A stretch of 64,000 nt of DNA. Origin: Trichoderma breve (taxonomy: Eukaryota > Ascomycota > Sordariomycetes > Hypocreales > Hypocreaceae). How positions within the stretch are numbered: position 1 is the stretch's first letter; every line of letters starts with the position of its first letter. Shown one piece after another: positions 22,011 to 33,602 of the stretch. The stretch lies in contig NC_079237.1 in assembly GCF_028502605.1 (NCBI RefSeq), positions 3,348,001 through 3,412,000 of the forward strand, written 5' to 3'. The translations under genes were made by a program, and so were the position numbers. The notes under the pieces were generated by a model that made no database searches, was not told the DNA's origin, and worked only from the letters and a program-made list of their open reading frames with translations.

Positions 22011-23022
22011 CTATTTTCCAGTCCACGCCCGAACAAATGCAGCCTTGTCCTTCATTGTCAAGCCCACTCTCTTGACTCTGCTCAGCCTCGCCAGCGCCTC
22101 GCCTATCCAATCCAACAGCTTCTGTTCTTCGCTGTTGATGCCAGCGCCTGCTCCACCTCTATAAGTCAAATCGCTAGGAATGTTGTCGGACTTTGCGGCA
22201 GCCTTGTTCGTTTGTCCCTCGGCGATGCGCACACGGATGCACGTCGTCGGTCGAGAAAGTAGAGTCCACAGGAAACGAAGCCATTGTCCGGGGATGGGCG
22301 TCGTGATCTCGGAGGGGGTGTAACGAATACTGACGGGGAAGATGTGCACGTCCGGGGGCGTTTGAAGGATACTAGGGCTGAAGGGCAAGATGGCCTTGCC
22401 GTTGGTGGTGCCGCATTCGGGGAACACGGCAATGACGCGGTTTGGATACTGCTTCACCAGGTCTTTCAGGTCTACTAACTGGGCACTTGGTGCGGGCTGC
22501 GTGGTGACTGGCGCAAGCGCCTTCATCACAGCTTGCAGCAATCCTATCCTCCTGACCTTGCGCTCGCCCGGATATGAAATGGTAAAGACTGGGTCGAATA
22601 TAGCCGCCAGATAGATGGCATCAACGGGGCTGGTGAAGTTGGCGGCTATGATTGATCCTGGATGGGGGACTCTTTCGCGGGGCTGCTCGGACAAGGTGCC
22701 GCGCTTGACGCCGTCAAGCTGGAGGTCAATCCACCAGATGCCTGGGATGGCCATGAGGCCCCATAACGCTATTTTGCGGACGAAGACGGGGAGCGGCAGC
22801 GGGTGGAAGACGATGAAGTAGCCGAGAGCGTAGGTGAGGAATACGGGGAGGCGGACAAGGAAGAGCAGGACGTGGGTGAGCGTCGAGATGGCGGAGCTGG
22901 GGGATGAGACGGGGAGGAAGGGCGCGATGCCGGTTGCTTTTTTGCGTATAAGTCAGTCTTCATGTAGAGGATGAGGAAAAGAGGTGTTTACCTCTGTCGC
23001 GAAACTGGCTGTACTTCTCCAT
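22011..23022 (-). CDS. LOA1: Loa1/Vps66-like lysophospholipid acyltransferase
   Basis: Exons (leftward) 23022-22992 (31 bp) and 22936-22011 give 318 residues. The start MEKYSQFRDRATGIAPFLP closely follows the N terminus I recall for yeast Loa1/Vps66, an oleoyl-CoA:lysophosphatidic acid acyltransferase of the ER and lipid droplets. A hydrophobic stretch (about residues 30-60, HVLLFLVRLPVFLTYALGY) should anchor it in the membrane. The PlsC catalytic HX4D box reads NFTSPVD, with Phe in place of His and the Asp kept. Yeast Loa1, as I recall, also departs from His there. The second block FPECGTTNGKAILPFS matches the family's EGT-type motif. It probably makes or remodels phosphatidic acid for storage lipid. 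The missing His makes the mechanism uncertain. It is divergent from the kinesin gene. Confidence 0.88.
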
Positions 23023-24583
23023 CTTGAGCACAGCTGAGTATCTGAATTGTTGCTTCTATTCCGGTACCTCCACCTGCTACGTGGAAAGCGGCTGTGTTGT
23101 AATATCGAAGGTCGAGTAGACAACGTGGCGTTATCGAGACATTGAAGACAGCTAAGCTGAAGAGGATGAGCTCTTCTCTCCCCTCTTCTCTTGACTAAGA
23201 AAAATAGAATCCGTGAGAATGGTTGGGGAGGGGGAAGCTGAGAAGAAGATAGGGTGGAGTATCTACTTTAGCAGTAGAGATGCGGTTTTGTGTGGGAACA
23301 TGGAGAAAGCTATGGGAATAAAGGTCTCCATAACTTTGGGACGAAGTTTGGAAAGTTTGGAGGTGGGATTACATCAGCAGCGCTGCTTTTAGAGCTCTTG
23401 ATGGTGGGGTTGTTACTAGGCATGTCGCGGGATGGATGAGACACGTACGTATGGAATAAGCTCATGGAATGATCGATATAGGTTTATCATTAAGACTAGA
23501 TCCATGGAAATGAATAACGGACCAATACGACTTTTTTGGTATTGTGATTGACGGAGACGCGCATATGGTAATGAGTTTAGTACAAAGAAGAAGTACCTAG
23601 TAGTCCCAGGATTTTGACCAAGTACAAATTCATCACCTCAAAAAACATACTCTTCTTCTGGTGATGTATCATTATGATCAATAACAATTGATATATACCC
23701 GAATTGAATACTCTCAACAACGTTGCAATATAGGTATTATAAATCGAACGAAGTGTTATCGATTCAACTGGCATGTGAAAGTCGTGTCTTTCTTCAAAGC
23801 GGCAATGACACTAAGCTTCTTTTGGACACTCTCAGCTCTCGTCGAGCCCGGTACATGGTACACGCAACTCTACGCTCGGCGAGATAGGTAGAGACGTCAT
23901 TGCGGTTGGCATGTGAAATCAGCGGATATAAGACGGATGATGAGCTGTCATTCGGGGTAAGGGAGGAGCCATAGGGCCAATCGACGGCTGCCTCATGTTG
24001 GACTGCTGAAAATGATGGATACAATGCCCGGTGGTGTAAGTTAAGGCAGTATAGTACATCAGTGGCATTACAGTGTGTCCTTCCGGCAACCCTTGGGTTC
24101 AAGCCCTAGGAGGCGATCATCACCTCCTACAGCCGCGACTAACGTGAACTACTATTGCATTCTTCCGTCTTAGCACCGTGGCCGTAGAATCTACAGCATT
24201 AGCGTCACGAGAAGCACCATGCCATGTGCCTAAAGTGACTGCGCCCAAAAGTCAAGCCACAGCACCTCAGCCACTGTTGCCCGGCCGACGCACCTGCAGC
24301 AGTAAATAACCTGGCCCGTGCTCTCAACAACTGCTCCACACCGATAACACAAATCAAGCATCAAGCCATTCCGTTCAAATCATCTTGCGTCAACAACCGA
24401 GCCAGGGGACGACTGCACTGCCGTGCCCTTCAACTGCACTTGTACGCTCCTATCCTCCATCATCGTTTGAATATCTTCACCCGCCCTGCAGCGATATCTA
24501 ATCGCCGGAGCGCTTGCTCCACCGTTTCGACGCGATCCCCGACGTTCGGTTTCTTTGTTGATATTTTTTCCTTTATCGTTACA
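23023..24583. other. Divergent intergenic region (LOA1 / kinesin)
   Basis: About 1.56 kb with promoters for both flanking genes. The LOA1 leader side has CT/GA-rich tracts near 23160-23190. A B-box-like GGGTTCAAGCCC occurs near 24090, but no cloverleaf could be folded around it. No gene was found. Confidence 0.45.
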
Positions 24584-27500
24584 ATGGACGCTACCGAGAA
24601 TCAGGTTCGCTCTCTCGCACAACCATGGATCGCCAATGTATAGCAGAGAGTCAAAGGCTGACTGCAATGCTCCCACAGGCTGCGCGACCCTCCAAGATCA
24701 GTCGCTTGCCAGCTCCGACAGCGCACGCCGGAGGACTGACCGAGTGGAGCGAGTCACAGCAGAATGCTCGAAGTCAATCCTCCATCCCCGCGCCGAGGGG
24801 CCTCAAGCGCGAGATTCCGCCGTCCGGTACGAAAGAAGCGATATATACTCGCCATATATTCTCGATATGCTAACGTTTGCCAGCTCCCCAATCCGAGGCT
24901 AAGCGCAGACCCCTCGCTGAGCGTGCACTCGACTATCCATCAAAGACTCCCACAAGTGCGCTTCCACGATCCACCATCAAAGGCCAATCTCTAGCCAACA
25001 TCTCACAAGTAGGGATCTCCTGGACGCTCGGAAGTAAACGCCCCAGTGGCTCGATGGCTGACATTTAATGATAGCTCAAACTACCACGACCGGCATCTAC
25101 AATCCCTTCAGCAAGCAACAGCTTCGCAAGGAGCTTCGGTCCAGGTCGAAATGGTGCCACAGAAAAATCATTAGTTCCCAGACCAAACACACCAGCCAAC
25201 CATACGAGATCGAAAAGTCAAGTAGCACGGCCACGGACGGCACAGGGCTTTCGAGAAGAGGAAGGCAAAGATGCGACGGATAGTAAGGGTATGATCCTCA
25301 CCCAGCAACTCACGACCATTGCTTTCAACACACTTTCCCACCACAAAATCAGAAATACAAAATCCTCTTCATCTTTGTCCTCTTCCAGAGACAGCTCTCT
25401 GAACACGAGATTCAACGGCCTTTGTCTCGACGATAATACTTCCCTTCACAACACAAGTCAAGTGACAACCTCGCCTCCAGACACTGTACTTGCTTTAAGT
25501 AACGTCACTGTCCACCGCCCCGGTAATGAGAAGAGAAGCAGCAAACAGCCACCATCCGCTTTGGTAGCCGTGCAGGGAACCTAGGGAAATCCCTCTACGA
25601 CACCAATTGATAAGCCAGTCAAACGGCCGGTGGAAAAGCCTCAAGGATGCATTGCTCAGCTCAAGCCCTGTTCTCCCACCAAATCCCCCATCAAGTCACC
25701 CATGCGCTATAAGAGTTTCTTAACTAAGGATTCTAACCTCACTGGATTTGTAGCCTTTGATGCCGAAGAACATGTCCGCATGACGGAGTTGCACTTTCAA
25801 GAACTAAAGAAGACCGTAACGGACGCCATGGTACATACAACACAACAGGAGAAAACATACATGGCCAATGCCCTTGATTTGGTCAATAAGAAAGGTGAGA
25901 ACAGAATCAGCTCTAACTAGATTGCAGTGGAGCTAACATTGTTTACCCCAGCCTCGGAGTTGGAGAGCTACAAGGCAAAATTAGAAAGCGACAAGTCGAA
26001 ATTAGAGAGCACGGCCGAGTTCCTAACGAAACGAGGTAAGGACAAAATGAGCTTTCATCGAGTTGCTTGAAACTAACATGTATTCCTCTAGTCTCGGAGT
26101 TGGAGAGCGACAAGTCAAGATTGGAAGACAAGACTGAAGCCCTGAAATCAGATCTCGACGCCTCTAAAGAAGAAAGTCGGAAATTCCAGCACGACATCGA
26201 GAAACTTGAATGGGAACACTCTCGACAAATCGAGGACCTTACCAGAAAGCATAAAGCCGAAATAGACGATATCGCGCGGCAACACCACACAGCAATAGAC
26301 GATCTGAGCCGAGAACTCGAACGACTAAAAACGCAAGAAGCACACGACCATCAGCAACAGATTGACGCATTGAATCGACGGCATCAGCAAGAACTACGTG
26401 ATGAGCAGCAGAAACGGGAGCAAGAGCTTCAGATTTTACGGAGCAAAATTGGAAATGAGCAACAGGAAGCGGAGATTGTTTTGCAGAAGAAAGATCGAGA
26501 GGTGCGGGAAATGCGCTCTGAGGCAGAAGGTGTACGATCAGATCTGCAGCGCGAGAAGGCGCTTACAGGCAGTTTGCAAACGAGCATCTCCGAGCTTTCG
26601 GCCTCCAACACGACGTTGGAAGCGAAAATCAACTCTCTCCGATCCCAGGTCGAGTTTCTCGAATCCGACACCAAGGCACAATCCGATGCATTCGCCGCCA
26701 TGGAAGACAGGCTTCAAGATGCTCTGAAATATGCCGAAGAAGCAAGACAGAAGCTCATGAAGGAAGAAACCGAGCGCCGCGTGCTCTTCAACAAGTACCA
26801 GGAGCTCAAGGGCAACATTCGCGTCATGTGCCGAGTTCGACCGCCTCTTGGGCACAGCGAGGGTCAGGTAGCGCAGCTCTCGTATCCCGACGACAAGACT
26901 TCCGCAGAGATCCTGGTTGCCGGACCTGAAGAGAAATCCAGTCTTGGAGTTATCCAGAGGAAGAGCTATCCGTTTGAGTTTGACCGAGTGTTTACGCCTG
27001 AAGTACAAAACAATGAGATCTTTGACGAAATATCACAGATGGTACAGAGCGCTCTGGACGGCTACAACGTGTGTATCTTCTGCTACGGTCAAACCGGGTC
27101 AGGAAAGACGTATACCATGTCATCTCCCGACGGCATGATTCCACGAGCTACACATATGATATACGACACAGTAACCCAGCTCAAGGAGAAATCATGGGAC
27201 TATACCTTGGAGGGTTCCTTTGTCGAGGTTTACAACGAAGAACTAAACGACTTGCTAACACCCAATGAACGCACTGCGGAGGGACGACTGACGAGGAAAC
27301 TGGAGATCCGACACGACGAAATCAGGAAGCAGACGACCATCATGGGCTGCAAGTCTGTTCGACTAAACTCTGCCGATACCGTAGAGCTGATGCTGGAAGA
27401 GGCACAGAAGAATCGGTCGGTAGCAGCCACCAAGGCCAACGAGCGATCCTCTCGGTCTCACAGCATTTTCATCCTGAAGCTCATTGGCGAAAACTCAGCA

Positions 27501-27930
27501 ACGGGCGAACGATGCGAGGGTACTCTCAACTTGGTTGACCTAGCCGGATCAGAACGCCTCAAGCATTCGCAAGTCGAAGGCGACAGGATGAAGGAGACGC
27601 AGAACATCAACAAGAGCCTGAGTTGCCTGGGAGACGTAATTGAAGCGCTGGGAAGGGGATCAGGCCATATTCCGTATCGAAACTCCAAGCTCACACACCT
27701 ACTGCAATACAGCCTGGGTGGAAACAGTAAAACACTCATGTTCGTCATGGTATCGCCATTGGAGACTCATCTGAAGGAGACTTTGACCAGCCTGAGATTT
27801 GCTACAAAGGTGAGAAACAAATTCCGTGATTGTAACAAATGTAGACTGACCCGGCTAACCCATGCAATAGGTACACAATACACACATTGGCACAGCGAAA
27901 GCAACCAAGAAGATCAAGGGAGATTTATAA
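24584..27930 (+). CDS. klpA: Kinesin-14, C-terminal motor (Kar3/KlpA type), with an in-frame TAG
   Basis: Exons 24584-24604, 24679-24826, 24884-25008, 25075-25894, 25952-26035, 26092-27809 and 27871-27930. Frames and splice sites agree at every junction. The product would be 991 codons but for a TAG at 25582-25584 in exon 4. The N-terminal tail (RPSKISRLPAP, KRRPLAERALDYP, LKLPRPAS) is Ser/Pro-rich and resembles KlpA tails. A coiled coil of Glu/Lys/Gln heptads follows (exons 5-6), then a complete motor in the last about 330 residues. It has GNIRVMCRVRP at the neck, P-loop GQTGSGKTYT, switch I NERSSRSHS, switch II DLAGSE, and an end at FATKVHNTHIGTAKATK after the last splice. Such motors move toward minus ends and organise spindles. 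The TAG may be a nonsense mutation, a sequence error, or lie in an intron I could not define (no good branch site). Coding-like sequence continues in the same frame on both sides. Confidence 0.85.
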
Positions 27931-28500
27931 GCATTGCTCAGGTGAGGGAAAATGGATTTCATACAGCGAGGGAGGATTATGGTGTTTTGGCCTTGACTTG
28001 TGGGAGTTTTGCATCTATTCCATGGTTTGGTGGGCGTGATTTCAACGGCTTATGACGGCTTGTGACGAACTGATATCCTCTGGAAGAGTAGATATGTATT
28101 AAGGGCATTGGAGTTTTACGGAAAAAGATGGTTGATGAAAATGTGCGTCACTTTATATAAGCTCTTGCTTGACGCTCAAATGTCGGAATTGAATATGAAG
28201 CCCTCGAGAGGCGTCAGTGTCTTCCTCAGCATGCCATACCGCTATGTCCATATCGAGATTGATCGGTAACGATTGTCGAGTCGAGGGGCAGCCTCTATGA
28301 TGCAATCCCGCATTGTTATTGGAGAAAGGTGGAAGCTTGACGTGACAATTGCGTGTGGATGTGAGAAAGCCAATGTTGTGATGTCATTCAAGCGCCGTGG
28401 GTGGAATTGATATTTAAGGTTGCACAAGTCAAAGATGGCTGTTCAATGAGTCTACAGCTTATAGCATAACATTTACAGAGAGCATCCAATTGACTGAAAT
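27931..28500. other. Intergenic region downstream of the kinesin
   Basis: 570 bp between two rightward genes. No gene-like frame or repeat was seen. Confidence 0.45.
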
Positions 28501-29114
28501 ATGCCTACTCTTCGAGAACGCAAGAACCCCAGTTCGGGAACCAAGGTGCGTCTTATTTATCATAGCAATTATCAATTGGCATATGAGTGTTAACAAATGA
28601 GGTCAAGGTCCACCCGGGCAAAGATGACCCGGTTCATCGTGAAGCCGCTGGACTCGTTGCACCGGAATCACTCGCCGCAGAATCCGTCCAGCACGGCGGC
28701 GAATTCGCACAGAATCGCAATGCTCAGCAAGAGGGCGTTGAAAGTTCCGGCCTGAAAGCCCAGTCCGGTCGCGAAGGCGGTATTAGTAGCGGTGGTAAAT
28801 CCGCGGGTGTTAGTGGTGGTAAATCTGTAGGCGAGGCGCCGGGCTACGTGGCAGATCAATACATCAAGGACACGAAGGGCCCTCATGGCAAGAACATCAA
28901 AGAAGGTGTTGATGAAGGCAAGGCTGGAGAGAAGAATGACGGGTTGGCGAGGGCGTTGAGGGCGGAGCCGGGGAGCGAGGACGATCCGAGTAGGTTGGCG
29001 GAAGCGCAGATGTTTCAGAAGGGGAGTTTGGGAGCGAGGGGGGCTGGGCCGAGACAGAGCCATTTGGAGGGGGAGACTATTTATGATAAGTTGGATAGCG
29101 AGACTTCATCGTGA
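28501..29114 (+). CDS. Small hydrophilic conserved-type protein, function unknown
   Basis: Exon 28501-28545 (MPTLRERKNPSSGTK), then 28602-29114, giving 185 residues. An acceptor 6 bp later (exon at 28608) also keeps frame and drops two residues (VK). The protein is Gly, Ser, Glu and Lys-rich with no hydrophobic segment and should be largely disordered. A short Gly/Ser repetition (SSGGKSAGVSGGKSVG) lies in the middle. The segment GPHGKNIKEG and a Gly/Arg-rich C terminus are the most structured-looking parts. I do not recognise a domain; the composition recalls stress-related hydrophilic proteins, but that is only a resemblance. A clean intron and coding-type composition argue that it is a real gene. 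Confidence 0.65.
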
Positions 29115-29606
29115 GATGGGTTTTTGAGATGCCTGTCTGTATAGTACAGTATCAAATTGAAATCTTGGTATAAGGAGAGAGTACCCGTCCATTACGTGAT
29201 GTGACTGCTGCGCCTTATGACTTGCGTATGTTGTCACCGCCCCTAATATCAACTGCAAGTATACAAAGTAGATTTGTCTTCTATGCAACAAATAATAATA
29301 TGGAGCCTTGCATACAGCTCTGTTTTTTAACTTGCTGCCTGCTCCGCGGGTTTCGTGTTAGTTCCCGCCACTTCTGACATGGCATTAACAGAGAGGCCAA
29401 AAGTTGAAACGGGCGGCTAGGCACCAGCATTTCAATGCTTGCCGAGCCTTCCATATTCCCTATACAAGGCATGCTTTGTCTTCTTCTAGACGGTATATTA
29501 GGTGGTAGTGGGCAATAAAATACGCCTTGTCTGCTCCGAGCATCGCTGTTTTATGCAGCGCTTCTGATGATGATGACGAACATTTTGTAAGAAAAGTGAA
29601 TGGGGT
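29115..29606. other. Intergenic region, about 0.5 kb
   Basis: Lies between two small rightward hydrophilic-protein genes. Nothing beyond AT-rich 3' flank was seen. Confidence 0.4.
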
Positions 29607-30029
29607 ATGCAACATGAAGGGGAAATTGGGCTGATGTGTGTAATGTTCAGATGGCTTCGTCATTTATTCGATCGGTTTCATTCCAGAATATTCACTTTTC
29701 GGGAGAATCACCATCCTGAAGACAGGTCTTTTTACGGCAAGACATACGAAGACATGCCCGTTATACCGGAGGAGAAGTCGTCGCTTCGACCGCCACGACC
29801 ATCGGATGTTGATTCAGGGAAGCAGAGCAGTACTTCAGGTTCAAAACAAGAAGAGACTCGGAGAGATGCGCCCAGAAATACAGATGTGCTGTCTGAGCAG
29901 GATGTTGAGGCTGAAGAGATGGAGCATCAGCGATATGGAGAGGCGCAACCGCAGCTTGTGCCCACGGACATGATTGAGACGATGATATCAGCGCAGGGGC
30001 GAAAGAAGGAGAGTCTCAACGACGGATGA
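29607..30029 (+). CDS. Hypothetical small hydrophilic protein
   Basis: A 140-codon frame starting at the ATG at 29607; an internal Met at 29643 (MFRWLRHLF) is an equally good start. The first 30 residues are basic-hydrophobic (FRWLRHLFDRFHSRIFTF). The rest is acidic and polar (EDMPVIPEEKSS, EEMEHQRYGEAQPQ) with no cysteine cluster, membrane segment or known domain. Codon composition looks coding but there is no intron or homology to confirm it. It could be a real species-restricted gene or a chance frame. Confidence 0.38.
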   Translation: MQHEGEIGLMCVMFRWLRHLFDRFHSRIFTFRENHHPEDRSFYGKTYEDMPVIPEEKSSLRPPRPSDVDSGKQSSTSGSKQEETRRDAPRNTDVLSEQDVEAEEMEHQRYGEAQPQLVPTDMIETMISAQGRKKESLNDG

Positions 30030-30899
30030 GATGCAACACAGAGACAGGCAATTTTGGAATTCCGGTGGCACCGAGATTGAATCATGGAGGAAACAAGCGA
30101 CAACTGATATTGCGGAGGATATGTTTGGAAGAATTGATACCAAGAATACTCGTTTAATGTTGATAATATTGTCATTACCAAATTTGGCAGCATGAGTGTA
30201 GGGTAGGTAAATAGACGGGAAAGGCGAGGAAAACTCAGATGCGGTGACGACCCACTAAGGCGAGGGTGACGTCAAGCTGCTTCAAGGTTTTTTTCTAGCA
30301 TATGCCAAGGCGAGACTGTACAAGTTGACAGCAGATTGACTGTGGAATAGACGCTGGACCTGCTTCGGAAATGGAGAAAAAATACTTAAAATTATGTGGA
30401 TAACACTGTATGTTCTAGGTATCGCAGCGTGACAAGCAATTGGCATCAGATCTCAGGTACGGACTCACCGTAATCTAATCGCTGTGTTGGCTCTTACATG
30501 TGTATGTACGAGTACTCCGTAGTTTATGCCTTAGCTTGATGCCTGACTGTGGCTCCCCCCCTTATCTGCCTCGACGCCAAAATTTTGATACCGGGCCCCA
30601 CCATTCAAAAAAAAAAAAAATTCACCCCGCCCATTCAAAGAATTCCAAGGCAGCAAATCAGCCCAGTCGGATTATTCCAGCCCGTAATCCATCACTCGGA
30701 TTTTCTTCTTCTTCTCTTGCACTCTTCGAAAAAAGTAGTATTCGGCTGTCGTTGAATATTACGCCTGGGAAAAAATTGGGACTTGCTTTGTTTCTTTATT
30801 TCCTTTTCTTTCATTTTCTTTTTCTCTAACGACATCACTCCCTCCCCCACCATCTCTCTTCTCTTTTCCTCTCATAAACAAAACCTCTAGACCGTCACA
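30030..30899. other. Intergenic region and ARB1 leader
   Basis: The last about 120 bp before the ARB1 ATG are strongly pyrimidine-rich (TTTCTTTATTTCCTTTTC and similar), typical of highly expressed translation-related genes. An A14 run lies at about 30607-30620. No gene was found. Confidence 0.5.
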
Positions 30900-32895
30900 A
30901 TGCCTCCCTCAAGTTCCAAGGAAAAGAGACTCGCGAAGAAGGCCGAGAAGGCCGCCGCTTCAGGCAAGAAGGGAGCCAAGGGCAAGACTGAGCCCGAACT
31001 CGACGTCCATGGAAACCCCATCACGGACTCCGATGGCCCCGCCACCACTGATGACAAGCTGGACGAGGTGAAGCGTCTGGCCGATCAGATGGACCAGCAC
31101 GGCATTTCAGACCGAGTCACCACCGGTGTGCTGTCGTCCACCCAGCAGAGCAAGGACGTCAAGATCACCAGTACCTCTCTCGTGTTCCACGGCCGAGTCC
31201 TCATCACCGATTCTACTCTCGAGCTGTCCTTCGGCCGCCGATATGGTCTCCTCGGTGAGAACGGCTGCGGAAAGTCCACTCTGCTCAAGGCCATCGCCGC
31301 TCGCGAATACCCCATCCCCGACCACGTCGACATTTACCTTCTGAACGAGGGTGCTCCCCCCAGCGAGCTTGGTGCCCTGGAATGGGTTGTCAAGGAGGCT
31401 GAGAACGAAATGGAGCGTCTCGACAAGCTGGCCGAGAAGATGCTCGAGGACGAGGGCCCTGAGAGCCCTGTCCTGATTGACCTCTACGACGTATGTTGCC
31501 TGATATTTCCCACCAAAACGTCGTCAAATCGAGTACTAACATTTTCTGGCAGCACATGGACAAGATGGACCCCTCCACATTCGCCACCCGTGCTTCCCTG
31601 ATTCTGACCGGTCTGGGTTTCAACAAGAAGACCATCCACAAGAAGACCAAGGACATGTCTGGTGGTTGGAGAATGCGTGTTGCCTTGGCCAAGGCTCTGT
31701 TCGTCAAGCCTTCGCTGCTCCTGCTCGACGACCCCACTGCTCACTTGGATCTCGAGGCCTGTGTGTGGCTGGAAGAGTACCTCAAGAAGTGGGAGCGAAC
31801 GCTGGTCTTGGTTTCTCACTCCATGGATTTCCTCAACGGTGTGTGCACCAACATGATTGACATGCGCGAAAAGGCCCTGCAGTACTATGGTGGTAACTAC
31901 GACTCCTACGCCAAGACTCGCGAGGAGAACGAGACGAACCAGATGAAGGCCTACACCAAGCAGCAGGAAGAAATTGCCCACATCAAGAAGTTCATTGCCA
32001 GTGCCGGTACCTACGCCAACTTGGTCCGACAGGCCAAGTCCCGCCAGAAGATTTTGGACAAGATGGAGGCCGATGGCTTCATTCAGCCCGTCGTTGCCGA
32101 CAGGGTCTTCACCTTCCGTTTTGCCGACGTCGAGAAGCTGCCTCCTCCCGTTCTGTCTTTTGACAACGTCACCTTTTCCTACTCTGGCAACCCCGAGGAC
32201 GACCTGTACCGCAATATTGACCTCGGTTTCGATATGGACTCCCGAACTGCCCTGGTCGGCCCCAATGGTGTTGGCAAGTCAACGCTACTGCGTCTGATGA
32301 CTGGCAAGCTCTCCCCAACTGGCGGATCCGTCACCCGTCACACTCACTTGAAGCTTGGTCTGTACTCCCAGCACAGTGCTGAGCAGCTCGACCTCACCAA
32401 GTCTGCCCTGGACTTTGTCCGTGACAAGTACAAGGAGAAGTCCCAGGACTACCAGTACTGGCGTCAGCAGCTCGGCCGCTACGGTCTCACTGGTGACTCT
32501 CAGACCGCCCTGATGGGTACGCTGTCCGAGGGTCAGAAGAGCCGTATCGTCTTTGCCCTGTTGGCCATTGACGGCCCCAACATGCTGCTGCTTGACGAGC
32601 CTACCAACGGTCTTGATATCCCCACCATCGACAGTCTGGCTGACGCTATCAACGCCTTTAGCGGCGGTGTGATTGTTGTGTCCCACGACTTCAGGTAAGA
32701 TTCAATCATTTACTCTACTATTATTGTTGTTGTTTTCAGCTGATACTAACAAACTTTTTTCTCTACAGATTGCTGGACAAGATTGCCAAGCAGATCCTGG
32801 TGTGCGAGAACCAGACCATCCGATCATGGGACGGCACCATTGGCGAGTACAAGAACTACCTTCGCAAGAAGATGATCACGGCCGGTGCTGTGTAA
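30900..32895 (+). CDS. ARB1: ABC-F ATPase, ribosome biogenesis (Arb1)
   Basis: Exons 30900-31490, 31553-32694 and 32769-32895 give 619 residues. A Lys/Ala-rich N-terminal tail (about residues 1-60) is followed by two ABC domains without membrane segments. The first has Walker [10 protein letters not shown], signature [15 protein letters not shown] and Walker [13 protein letters not shown]. The second has [19 protein letters not shown] and [12 protein letters not shown]. The Asp-Asp-Pro of the first Walker B replaces the common catalytic Glu; yeast Arb1, as I recall, has the same. The linker ([23 protein letters not shown] split by positions) matches ABCF2/Arb1. It works in the nucleus and cytoplasm in maturation of 40S and 60S subunits. 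Expected to be essential and constitutively expressed; the pyrimidine-rich leader fits. Confidence 0.96.
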
Positions 32896-33602
32896 ATGGA
32901 GCGAATGCATGAGACGCAAAAATTTAAAAGTGCATATTGAAATGGCAATTGAAATTCTTATAGAACGGATGATGAATGACAGGGAATTGGACGGCGGCTA
33001 CATGGGATAGGATGTCCACACGCGGCAAAAAAAGGCCCATCAGGGAAGATGGCGCGTTAAAGAAGAAAAAGCAAAGCCGCGCAGAGAGTGCGCATGAGCA
33101 CGGCCGCGATACCCTAGAGATGCGGGATGCATGCATTCATGATCGATGTTTTTTTGTTTTCAATTTTACGGGATAGACTTGGTAGTATCATTTGAGATTT
33201 CTTCTTGGGGTTAGTTACTACTAGGTTTGAATGATATGGGAGGGCATTAGACAGAATGAAATGAAGCCAGGATCTTGTCAATACTTGATGGGGTTGGATA
33301 TGAGTGTCTTCTATGCAACATTATGTGTAGGCAGTTTGGTGAAATCACAACGAGCTTACTTTGATCGGCGTGACTCATGTCGGCGAGGGAATAATGGTCC
33401 TTTAAATTATGTGAGAATACTATATTTTTTTGGCGGAGTAAACGCCCTTCAAGTGACACGGGGGGGCTTTCTGTCGAGGTCCTTTGGTGGCTGGGTTAAA
33501 AAATCCCCATCTCCATTTTCATTCCAGTGCCATTTTAGGTTGAGGGGAAAAAAACAAAGAACGAGTCTACAAATCACCTTTGAACCAAAACACAAGTTGG
33601 CG
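32896..33602. other. Intergenic region, about 0.7 kb
   Basis: Downstream of ARB1 and upstream of the GNAT gene. An open frame starting at 33231 continues into the GNAT frame, but its N-terminal part is not protein-like and is treated as leader. Nothing else was recognised. Confidence 0.45.

Noticed and set aside
24025..24115. tRNA gene suggested by a B-box-like GGGTTCAAGCCC and an A-box-like TGGTGTAA
   Set aside because: No 7-bp acceptor stem with correct spacing and no anticodon arm could be formed on this strand; the best pairing leaves eight extra bases after the T-arm.
25486..25584. A 99-bp intron (GTACTT..CTAG) that would remove the kinesin TAG
   Set aside because: It preserves phase but has no CTRAC branch site near the acceptor, and the removed part looks coding; kept only as an alternative.
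33231..33602. N-terminal extension of the GNAT protein
   Set aside because: The extra sequence is not protein-like and lies in the leader; MASVTIRPASPADA at 33603 is the normal GNAT start.
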